Origin: DAOMOD01 sp964526035
GTDB lineage: Bacteria > Pseudomonadota > Gammaproteobacteria > Xanthomonadales > BPKI01
Length of the DNA: 23,006 nucleotides
Direction: 5' to 3'
Assembly: GCA_964526035.1 (NCBI GenBank)
Contig: CAZGKE010000049.1
Coordinates: 1 to 23,006, forward strand
Each line of letters starts with the position of its first letter. Positions within the stretch are counted from its first letter, which is position 1. Shown one piece after another: positions 14,989 to 22,988 of the stretch. A program made the position numbers and the translations under genes. Under the pieces are notes generated by a model. It was not told the origin of the DNA. It saw only the letters and a list, made by a program, of their open reading frames with translations, and searched no databases.

Positions 14989-16107
14989 ATGAACCAGTCT
15001 TTCGTTCCGGTCCTGCACGGACTCCGCGGCATGGCAGCGGTGGGCGTGCTGCTGTTCCACTGGAGTCAGATCTTTCCGGCGATGAATGGCGTACTCGCCG
15101 CCATGCGCTGGGGGCCGGAGCCGTGGATGAACTTGTCCCTGCCCCTGGCGCTGGGCTGGCAGGGGGTGCCGCTGTTCTTCGTGCTGTCGGCTTTCCTGCT
15201 GACCTCGCAATGGATCGGAAGGCCCTTGTCGGCGACGGTCATGGCGACCTTCTGGAAACGGCGGTTCCTGCGCATCTATCCCGCGCACTGGCTGCAGCTC
15301 GCCATCCTGCTCGGCGTGGTGGCCTGGCTGCCGACGCTGTGGCGACCTTTCGACGCCAGCGACGTCTGGCTCAACATCCTGCTCTGGGTGAACCTGCCGC
15401 CGGCGATGAGCGCGCCGCTGAATCCGGTGTGGTGGACGCTGCCCATCGAACTGTCCTTCTATCTGATCCTGCCGCTGCTGATCCTGCTGCAGCGACGCAT
15501 CGGTTGGGGCTGGGTATTCGTGCTCTGCGCGGGCACATCGATCCTGTGGCGTGCCGGCGTCATGTGGTCGTTCAGCGGGGAGAACCTCGCCGCGCGGATA
15601 CCCGTCCTTGATGCCATTCCGGGGACCCTGGCGGTCTTCGGGGCCGGTTTCGCGATGGCGTTCTTCGTGCAGGACATGCGCGGCGAGCACAAGCCGGGAC
15701 GCCGGCTGCTGCTGCTGGCTGTGGTGTTGTGGCTGGCGCTGCAGTACTGGTTGATGGACAACGTCGACGCCTACTTCAACGGCCACTGGATGATGTCCCT
15801 GTGGAGCCCGCTCAACGGCCTGGCGATCGCGGTCGGGGTGTATTCGGTCCTGCAGCCCGGGCGCGGCTTCGGGCTGCTCGGCAGCAGGCCCATGGTGTGG
15901 CTGGGTGATCTCAGCTACGGCATCTACCTGTGGCATTTTCCGGTGCAGAACGCGATGCGCCTGCTGTGGCCCGATGCCTGGAACACGCCCGCTTCCAGTC
16001 TGCTGGCGCTGGCGCTGAGTACCGCCGTCACGCTGGCGTTCGCCGCGCTCAGCTATTACGCCGTGGAGCGACCGCTCATGGGATGGGGCAAGCATCCGCG
16101 ACCCTAA
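14989..16107 (+). CDS. Membrane O-acyltransferase (acyltransferase 3 / OafA family)
   Basis: A 372-residue inner-membrane protein of the acyltransferase 3 family (PF01757), which moves acyl groups (often acetyl) onto surface polysaccharide, lipid A or other glycans on the outer face. Features: LHGLRGMAAVGVLLFHW at the N terminus with His24, the catalytic-type His of the family; FFVLSAFLLT (62-71); RRFLRIYPAHW (90-100); a C-terminal SYGIYLWHFP motif; and about ten membrane helices. Length is normal for a single-domain family member; there is no SGNH domain. ATG 14989 or the in-frame ATG 14977 may be used; neither has a Shine-Dalgarno sequence. The gene stands alone, divergent from the sigma factor, so both promoters lie in the 188 bp between them. 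The substrate cannot be read from the sequence. Confidence 0.88.
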   Translation: MNQSFVPVLHGLRGMAAVGVLLFHWSQIFPAMNGVLAAMRWGPEPWMNLSLPLALGWQGVPLFFVLSAFLLTSQWIGRPLSATVMATFWKRRFLRIYPAHWLQLAILLGVVAWLPTLWRPFDASDVWLNILLWVNLPPAMSAPLNPVWWTLPIELSFYLILPLLILLQRRIGWGWVFVLCAGTSILWRAGVMWSFSGENLAARIPVLDAIPGTLAVFGAGFAMAFFVQDMRGEHKPGRRLLLLAVVLWLALQYWLMDNVDAYFNGHWMMSLWSPLNGLAIAVGVYSVLQPGRGFGLLGSRPMVWLGDLSYGIYLWHFPVQNAMRLLWPDAWNTPASSLLALALSTAVTLAFAALSYYAVERPLMGWGKHPRP

Positions 16108-16109
16108 GA

Positions 16110-16158
16110 AACCTCTGAACAAGTCTTCGCACGGCGCGCGCGGACTTGTTCAGAGGTT
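16110..16158. repeat. 16-bp perfect inverted repeat between convergent genes (terminator or mobile-element remnant)
   Basis: AACCTCTGAACAAGTC (16110-16125) and its exact complement GACTTGTTCAGAGGTT (16143-16158) enclose a 17-nt GC-rich loop. It starts 3 bp after the acyltransferase stop and ends 19 bp before the end of the response regulator gene, the right place for a bidirectional terminator. Its AT content differs from the surroundings, and a matched pair of this kind also resembles the ends of insertion sequences or a MITE. Confidence 0.6.
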
Positions 16159-16177
16159 CCCCAAGCCGTCGCGGCGC

Positions 16178-16939
16178 CTACATTCCGCGGAAGCGGCTCT
16201 GGAACGCACTGCTCACCGGAAGCGTCTCGCTGCGCCCGCGCAGATGCAGGCGCAGCTTGCCCAGCTCGTCACGGCGCACCCGTTCGATCGCCGCGACCCG
16301 CACGATCACGCTGCGATGCACCTGCCAGAAGGTGTCGGCATCGAGCCCGGCGAGCAGTTCGCGCAGCGGCGTGCGGATGATCGCCTCGTCGTCGTTGCTG
16401 ATGACGCGCACGTACTTGTCCTGGGCGTGGAAGTACACGACCTCGTCGATACCGAGCATGCGCACGCTGTCGCCGACGCTGGCGCTGATCCAGCGGATGG
16501 CCTGGTCGCCGGCGGGTTTCAGTCGCGACTGCAGCTGTTCGAGCAGGGCGTCCAGATCCGGGCGTGCCACCTCCGCGAGGCGCCGCCGGAGTCGCGCCAC
16601 GGTCTCCGCCAGCCGCTCGGGCTGGATCGGTTTCAGCAGGTAGTCGACCGCGCCGGCATCGAAGGCTTCAACCGCGTGTCGGTCATAGGCCGTGGTGAAC
16701 ACCACCAGCCCGCCGGCCGCGGCGACCGCACGCGCTACCTGCAGGCCGCTGGCGCCGGGCATGCGGATGTCGAGAAAGGCGATATCGGGGCAGCCGCTGT
16801 CGAGCGCCTCCAGCGCCGCCAGACCGTCTTCGCAGACGGCGTCGACGCTCAGTTCGGGCCACGCCGCTGCCAGCATGCGCACCAATGCCGCGCGCTGCGG
16901 CGCTTCGTCCTCGGCGATCAGCGCGTGCACCTTGCTCAC
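16178..16939 (-). CDS. LytTR-family response regulator (AlgR/LytR type)
   Basis: A 253-residue DNA-binding response regulator. Receiver domain about 3-120: acidic pocket Glu10/Asp11 (AEDEAP), phospho-acceptor Asp57 (FLDIRMPG), Thr82/Thr83, and Lys103 in LLKP. A LytTR DNA-binding domain follows at about 150-250 (VYFHAQDKYVRVI, then FWQVHRSVIV). Length is normal for the family. The start GTG 16939 overlaps the stop of the histidine kinase gene as GTGA. Together they form a LytS/LytR-like pair. LytTR regulators bind imperfect direct repeats upstream of target genes; I did not find a convincing pair of such repeats in the 205 bp before the operon. Confidence 0.93.
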   Translation of the reverse strand: MSKVHALIAEDEAPQRAALVRMLAAAWPELSVDAVCEDGLAALEALDSGCPDIAFLDIRMPGASGLQVARAVAAAGGLVVFTTAYDRHAVEAFDAGAVDYLLKPIQPERLAETVARLRRRLAEVARPDLDALLEQLQSRLKPAGDQAIRWISASVGDSVRMLGIDEVVYFHAQDKYVRVISNDDEAIIRTPLRELLAGLDADTFWQVHRSVIVRVAAIERVRRDELGKLRLHLRGRSETLPVSSAFQSRFRGM

Positions 16940-18159
16940 GCCGCCCGCTCCAGCGGAACGTGGATGCGGGCCTGCGTGCCGCCACCCTCGCGCGCGCCGA
17001 CCTGCAGCCGTGCGCGTTCGCCGAAGCGCGCCTTGAGCTGCTCGCGAACATTGGCCAGGCCCACGCCGCTGCTCGGGCCCGGCGTGAGCCCGACACCGTC
17101 GTCGGCCACCGTGACCTGCAGCTCATCGTCGCTGCGACGCGCGGCGATGACGATGCGGCCGGAACCACGCTTGGGTTCAATGCCGTGCTTGATGGCGTTC
17201 TCCACCAGGGTGATCAGGAGCAGCGGCGGAAACGGCAGTTCGCGCAGCGCGGCGTCGACCTCGGCTTCGATCTGCAGGCGATCGCCCATGCGCACGCGCA
17301 TCAGATCGAGATACCCGCGGCAGATATCGATCTGCTGCCCGAGCGTCGAGTACACGCCGGCTTCGCCGTCGCGCAGCTGCGGAATGGTGGCGCGCAGGTG
17401 CTGCACCAGGGCATCGAGCACGTTCTCTGCGCGCGCCGGATCTTCGCGGATCAGCAGGCGCAGCGAGGCCAGGGTGTTGAACAGGAAATGCGGTTCGACC
17501 TGGGCCTGCAGCACCGACAGCCGCAGATCGGTTTCGTGCATGCTGCGACGCAGTGTCTCCAGCTCACGCAGCCGCGCAAGCTCGGCGAGCCGGCGCGGCT
17601 CGCCGAGGTAGGAGCGCAGCGCAAGTCCGCCGCCGAGTGCTGCGTAGACCAGCACCAGCACCATGAAATTGGCGAGCTTGCCGCCGCTGATGCCCGGCGT
17701 CGCCGGTGGCGGCGTCACCGCGGGAATCTCTCCCTTCTGCTCCAGGCGCGGCCGGATCTCGCGCTCGATCCAACCCGAGGCCCAGCGGTCGACGCCGAAG
17801 GCCACGCCGATACCGACCGCCAGCGCCAGCACCACCGCCAGCCTTTCGATGCGCAGCGGCCAACCGGCGTGACGCACCAAGGTGGCCAGCAGCGGACCGA
17901 GCTGGCTCATCGTAAAAAAGGCGACGGTGACGTACACACCGGCATGCAGGGCCAGCGGCCATTCGCCGATGCTCGAGCCCAGGCCCACGGTCCTGAGCAC
18001 TGCGAAAAGGACGATCACGACGAGGAACAACAGCGCACGTCGCCACAGCCAGGGTCGGCTGAAGGCGGGATAGCGTCGATAGCCGAGCCAGCGACCGCGG
18101 CCCAGCGCCACTTCGGCCGGCAGCGGTCGCTGCAGCTCAGGCCGCAACGCGTCGCTCAT
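16936..18159 (-). CDS. LytS/YehU-type sensor histidine kinase
   Basis: A 407-residue histidine kinase. Residues about 42-184 hold four predicted membrane helices (42-60, 72-94, 105-123, 163-184) with a short periplasmic segment before the last. A short coiled linker (about 188-212) leads to a His_kinase domain (PF06580) with the phospho-acceptor His224 in QVEPHFLFNTL, then an ATPase domain: N box LVENAIKHG (318-326), G1 DDGVG (354-358), G2 GVGLAN (365-370). There is no large extracytoplasmic domain and no 5TM-LYT or GAF domain, so sensing must occur in the membrane or through a partner protein. The upstream exported hydrolase, which overlaps this gene by 4 nt (ATGA), is the obvious candidate partner (inference). 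Confidence 0.92.
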   Translation of the reverse strand: MSDALRPELQRPLPAEVALGRGRWLGYRRYPAFSRPWLWRRALLFLVVIVLFAVLRTVGLGSSIGEWPLALHAGVYVTVAFFTMSQLGPLLATLVRHAGWPLRIERLAVVLALAVGIGVAFGVDRWASGWIEREIRPRLEQKGEIPAVTPPPATPGISGGKLANFMVLVLVYAALGGGLALRSYLGEPRRLAELARLRELETLRRSMHETDLRLSVLQAQVEPHFLFNTLASLRLLIREDPARAENVLDALVQHLRATIPQLRDGEAGVYSTLGQQIDICRGYLDLMRVRMGDRLQIEAEVDAALRELPFPPLLLITLVENAIKHGIEPKRGSGRIVIAARRSDDELQVTVADDGVGLTPGPSSGVGLANVREQLKARFGERARLQVGAREGGGTQARIHVPLERAA

Positions 18160-19781
18160 TCACGCACTCCGCGCTGCTCCGCACCGCGCTGCTTGAGCAG
18201 CATCGCGACAATGCGCCCTTCGTCGTCGCGCTCGAAGTGCATTTCGGCACCGACCGCGTCCATCACGAACAGGTCGGTGTCGGTGTAGGTGACCGGCAGC
18301 GCCTGCTGTCCGGTCCCCTGCGCATGCAGGTTCCCGTCCTCGACAAAGAATCGGATGGAGAAGTGCGGGGCCAGGCGGTAGTCGCCGACGTACTCGGCCA
18401 GCGCCGCGACGTCGATGGAAGCTGTCGGGGCCGCGGCATCCAGTCGCGTAGCGGGAATATGCGCACCGCCCTGCAGCCAGTCGAAGGTCCACCCGGTTGC
18501 ACCGCGGCGCGGACTGAGCAGGGCGTCGAAGAGCAGGGGAAAGAAGTCACCGGCGCTGTCGTAGCCCATCTCGAAGGCGGGCTGACCTGTGGCCTGGATG
18601 ACCAGGGCATCATTCTTGCGGGTCAGCGTCATGCCGAGCCCACCGGCGAGCGTATAGCGACCGACCAGATCGTCGAGCAGCTGCGTTGGCGGCGTCGCCA
18701 GCCGTCGCGGCTGACCCAGCGGCAGGCGTGCGTCGAGCAGATGCATGCCGAGATCGCCGAGACCGCCGACTGAAGTCAGCGCGGTGTCGGCGAGCACGAT
18801 CACCGCCCGTTGGCGTTCGCGGTCGAAGGCCATCAGCGATGAAAAGCCGCCGGTGCCGCCCTCGTGAACGTGGATGTGGCGCTGGTCGAGCGGCGCCAGC
18901 ATCCAGTTCATCGCCATTGGCCGGGGACTGCCCTCGATCCTTTGTTGGGTGTGCTCAAGGGCGGTCGCCATCGGAGTCTCGATGGTTCCAAGATGCGCCT
19001 GCGCGTAGCGCACCATGTCGTCGAGCGTGGCGCGCACGCCGCCGACGCCCGCCAGGTTGCCGCTGAAAGTCCAGGCAGCGGTCGGCGCCCTGTTGGGCAG
19101 GTGGCCCTGCGCCGCAACGACCGTGTCCGGCACGTCGTTGACGTAGGCTCCGGCCATGCCCAGCGGATCGAACAGACGCTCGCGCAGCAGATCCTCGAAG
19201 TCCATTCCGCTGCGCTGCGAAACCGCCATCGACAGCACCATGCTGGCGAAGTTGGAATAGGCAAACGCGCTGCCCGGTGGCGCATCAAGCGTGACGTCGC
19301 CGAGCGACGCCAGCAGATCGCCTTCGCTGAGCTCGGCATAAGGATCGACCAGCGATGTCGTCTGCATGCGCGAGGGCAGGCCCGGCAGGCCGGAGGTGTG
19401 GGTGACCACGTGGCGCAGCAGGATCGGCTGGCCCTGGTGGTCCGGCACAGGCGCGCCTTCAGGCAGCCACTCGTGAAGCGGATCGTCCAGCGAAGCCCCG
19501 CCGCGTACGATCATGTCGGCCAGCAGGGCCGCGGTCATGGTCTTGGTGATCGAACCGATCTCGAAGGCCGAGGTCGGCCCGATACGCGGCGGTTGGTCGG
19601 GGTCGGCGCAGACAAAGGCGCGCGACACCGCCTCATCGACCACCGCCACCGCCATGCAGGCGCCGCTGCGGTCGCCGTGCAGGCGTTGCCCCACGACCTC
19701 GGCAAGACGCGCATCGTCGATGGCGACGGAAGACAGCGGCGCCAGTGCGGCGAGAAGAGTAAGGCTGAGCATGGGCTGCAT
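18156..19781 (-). CDS. Exported beta-lactamase-fold serine hydrolase (class C / S12-like), operon with LytTR system
   Basis: A 541-residue exported protein. ATG 19781 has GGAG 7 nt upstream and starts a signal peptide; the frame is open to 19967 but upstream it is Arg-rich and lacks a binding site. The catalytic domain (about 25-370) shows SITK (Ser77, Lys80), YSN (175-177) and HEGGTGG (306-312), the three motifs of class C beta-lactamases and D-Ala-D-Ala carboxypeptidase-like S12 enzymes, so it should be active. The third motif begins with His instead of Lys, as in esterase or peptidase branches rather than true beta-lactamases. The C-terminal 150 residues form a lipocalin-like or DUF3471-like beta domain. 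It is the first gene of a three-gene operon with the histidine kinase and regulator. A peptidoglycan or peptide substrate is likely; resistance to beta-lactams is not implied. Confidence 0.88.
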   Translation of the reverse strand: MQPMLSLTLLAALAPLSSVAIDDARLAEVVGQRLHGDRSGACMAVAVVDEAVSRAFVCADPDQPPRIGPTSAFEIGSITKTMTAALLADMIVRGGASLDDPLHEWLPEGAPVPDHQGQPILLRHVVTHTSGLPGLPSRMQTTSLVDPYAELSEGDLLASLGDVTLDAPPGSAFAYSNFASMVLSMAVSQRSGMDFEDLLRERLFDPLGMAGAYVNDVPDTVVAAQGHLPNRAPTAAWTFSGNLAGVGGVRATLDDMVRYAQAHLGTIETPMATALEHTQQRIEGSPRPMAMNWMLAPLDQRHIHVHEGGTGGFSSLMAFDRERQRAVIVLADTALTSVGGLGDLGMHLLDARLPLGQPRRLATPPTQLLDDLVGRYTLAGGLGMTLTRKNDALVIQATGQPAFEMGYDSAGDFFPLLFDALLSPRRGATGWTFDWLQGGAHIPATRLDAAAPTASIDVAALAEYVGDYRLAPHFSIRFFVEDGNLHAQGTGQQALPVTYTDTDLFVMDAVGAEMHFERDDEGRIVAMLLKQRGAEQRGVRE

Positions 19782-19986
19782 GGTGGTTCTCCGTGAAAGC
19801 TGTGGCAATACCCTGCCGTTCACTGGATCGCGCTGCCGAGCCCTGCGACGAATGCACCGGAATCCGCCGTGAACGGGCCGTGGCGATGGATGAATCGGTC
19901 GTCGCTTGCGCCGACCGCAGTGCCGATGGTCGGACCTGGACAGGCTGCTAGACTCAGCAATCCGCAACTATTTCTGGATGCCCGCC
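19782..19986. promoter_or_regulatory. Divergent promoter region between hydrolase operon and lipoprotein gene
   Basis: The 205-bp gap must hold the promoters of the - strand hydrolase and two-component operon and of the + strand lipoprotein. A TAGACT hexamer at 19952-19957 is a possible -10 for the lipoprotein. An inverted repeat CGGTCG (19896-19901) with CGACCG (19912-19917) is also present. Both are weak matches, and I see no strong consensus promoter. Confidence 0.3.
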
Positions 19987-20997
19987 ATGAGTGTCTTGCG
20001 CAGCAGCGCCCTCGCCGTGCTGATCGTGGGCCTTGGTGCCTGCGCCGAACGCGCGCCGGAACCGACGCCGGCGCCAGCGCCGGCCGACAGCCCGCCGGCC
20101 GCCGAGGTCGCCCCGGAACCGCTCGAAGTGGTGCGCTTTGCCTGCGGCGGGACCGACGTCGAGGCGCGCTTTTACCGCGAGGGTGCGTTGCTGATCGTGG
20201 ACGGGGAAGAAATCGCGCTGAGCGAGGTTGTCGCGGCGTCCGGCATGCGCTACGCCAGCGGCAGCGACCCCGCCGAAATCGAATTCTGGAGCAAGGGCAC
20301 AGAGGCGATGTTGACCATGCATGGAACACGCTATCCGACCTGTCAGGCCGACGCTGGAAAGGAGTCTGCGTCCACTCGCTATCGCGCCACCGGCCAGGAG
20401 CCGGGCTGGTCGCTGACCTGGTGGGGCGATGGCGTCGCCATGGTCTTCGCCGCAGAAAACCAGCGCATCGAAGGCGAGTCGATCGAACGTCTCGAGGCCG
20501 AGGGCGGCTGGACCCTCGTCGCGCAGACCGCGCGCGGTGAGCTGCGCATGAGCGTCGAGTCCGGGCGCACCTGCCGCGACAGCATGAGCGGCATGCCGCA
20601 TCCAGACAGCGTGCGCCTGCAGCTTGGCGAGCAGACCCTGAACGGCTGCGGCGGAGAGCCAATGCAGATGCTTCGCGGCGCCGAATGGCGGCTGGTTTCG
20701 CTCGATGGCAATGCCGTTCTTGACGAACCCGAAGCCACCCTCAACTTCCTCTCCGATGACGAGGTCGCCGGACGCGCCACCTGCAATCGCTACAGCGGCC
20801 GCTTCGCGCTGAGCGGCGAAGGCCTGAGCGTCGGTCCGATCGCCGCCACCAAGATGGCCTGCATGGGCGATGGGCTGATGGAGCAGGAGGCGCTGTTCCT
20901 CGACATCCTTGGCAAGGCGGTGCGCTTCGATATCGGCGACGACGGCCACCTGCGCATCGAAGCCGCCGACGGGCGCAGCCTGACGGCCAGGCGATAG
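19987..20997 (+). CDS. Three-domain lipoprotein: MliC-like, COG3650-like and META/HslJ-like domains
   Basis: A 336-residue lipoprotein. The signal peptide ends in LGAC, with lipidated Cys19, then a Pro/Ala-rich linker (about 22-45). Domain 1 (about 47-120) looks like MliC, the membrane-bound C-type lysozyme inhibitor: FACGG at its start, then ASGMRYASG and WSKGTEAML, ending in a second Cys. Domain 2 (about 131-225) matches the COG3650 pattern: ATGQEPGWSL, CRDSMSGMPHPDSV, LNGCGG. Domain 3 (about 229-334) is a META/HslJ domain: AEWRLVSLDG, ATCNRYSGRF, ATKMAC, EQEALFLDIL. Each type usually occurs alone or in pairs; three in one chain is notable. ATG 19987 is preferred for the signal peptide; ATG 19978 is also in frame and neither has a clear ribosome binding site. 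A role in protecting the envelope from lysozyme is inferred from domain 1. Confidence 0.85.
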   Translation: MSVLRSSALAVLIVGLGACAERAPEPTPAPAPADSPPAAEVAPEPLEVVRFACGGTDVEARFYREGALLIVDGEEIALSEVVAASGMRYASGSDPAEIEFWSKGTEAMLTMHGTRYPTCQADAGKESASTRYRATGQEPGWSLTWWGDGVAMVFAAENQRIEGESIERLEAEGGWTLVAQTARGELRMSVESGRTCRDSMSGMPHPDSVRLQLGEQTLNGCGGEPMQMLRGAEWRLVSLDGNAVLDEPEATLNFLSDDEVAGRATCNRYSGRFALSGEGLSVGPIAATKMACMGDGLMEQEALFLDILGKAVRFDIGDDGHLRIEAADGRSLTARR

Positions 20998-21029
20998 CGA
21001 ATCGCCGAACCAGCCCGCGCGCGTCCGAC

Positions 21030-22988
21030 TCAGTACACCGGCGCCGCGAACACTTTCCACTGCCAGAGCAGGAAGGCGGTGAACGCCAGGACCAGGGCGA
21101 ACACCGAAAAGTGAAGCCGTCGCCACAGGCCCCAGTCCGAACCGGACCAGGCCGGCCACAGCGCGAACAGCATCGCCGCCGCGGCGCCTGCCAGCGCCCA
21201 GCCGGCGTAATTCACGTACAGCATGGCGGGCAGCGGATAGTTGCCGGGAATGGTGCTGAGATCGAAACCGGCGAAGGCTTGCGCCAACAGACCGGTCGCG
21301 ACTGCGAACGCCAGCACCGAGAGCGCCGCGATGAAGGCGATGAAGGCCGCGATGCGTGAGGCGAATCCATAGCCCTGGTGGCGACCGAGGCGCCACCAGA
21401 ATCCGAGCAGGGTGGTGAGGCTGAGCAGGATGGCTGCGCCCAGCGCCAGCAGCAGCGTCTGTGGCGAACCCAGCGGTGTGACCTTTTCCAGCGTGTGCAC
21501 GCCCATGGAGTCGGCCACGGCCGTCACCCGACCACCGCTGTCGCGCAGAAAGGCGATGCGACCACCGTCGACCGCTTCGAACACGTCGCTCTCGCTGTCC
21601 ACGCGACGGTACTGTTTGTGCTTGCCGGATGCGCCGACGCGCAGCGCTTCGGCCGACAGCGGCGTGACCGTGGTCGTGCTCATGGCGCCGAGTATGGCGG
21701 CGAAGCTGGAGAACACGCGCCTGTTGTGCAGGTAGGTGCCGGCGAACTCGAGCAGGCCGCCCGCTTCACTGGCCTCGACTTCCAGCGCCACCGGCGTGTC
21801 GAAACCCGCCACGCGGTCGATGATGCGGTCCGGCAGCTGTCCGATCGGCGAGGCGCTGCTGGTGCTGTTCTGGGACAGGAAAATGCCGAGACCCAGTTCC
21901 GGCACCAATACCATGTTGGTGAGGAAGGCGGCGGTGCCGCCGCCGTGGCCGAAGGTTCTCAGGCCGCGGTAGCTGCGGTCCTGGAAGCCGTGGGCGACGT
22001 CGTTGGCGGCGGGGCGGTCATCGAATCCGCGCGTCCACATCTGCGCGTGGGTATCGGCACGCAGCAGGCGCGTGCCCTCCAGCTCGCCGCGGTTGAGGTG
22101 GAAGCGCATCCAGCGCGCCATGTCGGTGGCGCTCGACGCAATGCCGCCGGCTGGCCAATAGGGACCGATCTGCATGTAGCCCTGCAGCGCGACGGCCCCC
22201 TTGCCTTCCTTGTAGCCGACGGCCAGTCGCTCGCGCTGCAGCGGCGTCATGCGATCCGGCGGCGCCCATACGGTGTCGCGCATGCCGAGTGGAAACAGGA
22301 TCTCCTGGCGCAGGAACTCCCCGTAGGGCAGATTGGCCACATCCTCGACGATCTGCGCTGCCAACGCCGAACCCCAGTTCGAATAGGAGGTGCGTGCGCC
22401 AGGCGCAAACACCCGCTTCGGCTGGTGCGCGGCAAGCAGTTCGGACAGCGAGCGCGATTCGTTGTCAGGCACGGCAAACAGCCGCAGCGAGTCCTCGAAG
22501 CCGGCGCGATGGTGCATCAGGTGACGCATGGTCACCGGTTGGCCGAAGGCGTCATCGACGCGGACGTTGCGCAGGTAGCTGTTGACGTCCGCATCGAGAT
22601 CGATGCTGCCGCGCTCGACCAGCATCATTACCGCGGTCCAGGTGAAGGTCTTTGACACCGAACCGATGCGGAACAGCGTCTGCTCGGCGTCGGTCGCGTG
22701 CCCGCCAGCGATGTCGGCCTCGCCGTAGCCCTTGGCCAGCCACAGGCCGTCGTCCTTCACCACCGACACGGTCAGCGCGGCGAGGCCGTGCTCGCGCTTC
22801 AGCGTGAATACCACACCGTCGACAAAGGCCTCGAGGTCGCCGGGCGCACTGCCTGCAGCACCGCTTTCGAAGCCGTCAGCGTCCACGGCAGGCGCGTCGT
22901 TCACGGGTTCCGTGGGCGCTTCGGCATCCTGGCCGCGGAGGCTGAAGGGCGCAGAAGCGATGAGCAGGGCAAGGGCAATTCGCAGCAT
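21030..22988 (-). CDS. Beta-lactamase-fold serine hydrolase with four-helix membrane tail
   Basis: A 652-residue protein. ATG 22988 has GGGAGAG 5 nt upstream and starts a signal peptide (cleavage near residue 19). A short acidic linker contains DADGFESG (36-43), reminiscent of the GxGFE tag of the secreted proteins in this window. The catalytic domain (about 52-395) has SVSK (Ser110, Lys113), YSN (202-204) and HGGGT (348-352). Domain about 405-505 is a beta-rich module. Residues about 510-645 form four membrane helices. The arrangement places the enzyme on the outer face of the inner membrane, similar to penicillin-binding-protein-E-like hydrolases. Peptidase or esterase activity on envelope substrates is likely; the substrate is unknown. 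It meets the lipoprotein gene tail to tail with 32 bp between. Only 18 bp of upstream sequence are in the window. Confidence 0.88.
   Translation of the reverse strand: MLRIALALLIASAPFSLRGQDAEAPTEPVNDAPAVDADGFESGAAGSAPGDLEAFVDGVVFTLKREHGLAALTVSVVKDDGLWLAKGYGEADIAGGHATDAEQTLFRIGSVSKTFTWTAVMMLVERGSIDLDADVNSYLRNVRVDDAFGQPVTMRHLMHHRAGFEDSLRLFAVPDNESRSLSELLAAHQPKRVFAPGARTSYSNWGSALAAQIVEDVANLPYGEFLRQEILFPLGMRDTVWAPPDRMTPLQRERLAVGYKEGKGAVALQGYMQIGPYWPAGGIASSATDMARWMRFHLNRGELEGTRLLRADTHAQMWTRGFDDRPAANDVAHGFQDRSYRGLRTFGHGGGTAAFLTNMVLVPELGLGIFLSQNSTSSASPIGQLPDRIIDRVAGFDTPVALEVEASEAGGLLEFAGTYLHNRRVFSSFAAILGAMSTTTVTPLSAEALRVGASGKHKQYRRVDSESDVFEAVDGGRIAFLRDSGGRVTAVADSMGVHTLEKVTPLGSPQTLLLALGAAILLSLTTLLGFWWRLGRHQGYGFASRIAAFIAFIAALSVLAFAVATGLLAQAFAGFDLSTIPGNYPLPAMLYVNYAGWALAGAAAAMLFALWPAWSGSDWGLWRRLHFSVFALVLAFTAFLLWQWKVFAAPVY

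Noticed and set aside
14647..16122. A 491-codon open frame on the - strand
   Set aside because: Antisense to the acyltransferase. The product is dominated by Gln, His, Arg and Pro and has no recognisable fold, and no ribosome binding site was seen.
16885..18288. A 467-codon open frame on the + strand
   Set aside because: Antisense to the histidine kinase, which has H, N and G boxes in place. The product is a low-complexity Gln/Arg/His sequence.
19782..19967. N-terminal extension of the beta-lactamase-fold hydrolase
   Set aside because: The extension is Arg-rich and lacks a ribosome binding site, and a signal peptide starts cleanly at ATG 19781.
18156..22988. Antibiotic resistance (beta-lactamase) genes
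   Set aside because: Both proteins have the S12/class C fold motifs, but each has His in place of Lys in the third motif, plus extra C-terminal domains. These features fit peptidases or esterases better than beta-lactamases.
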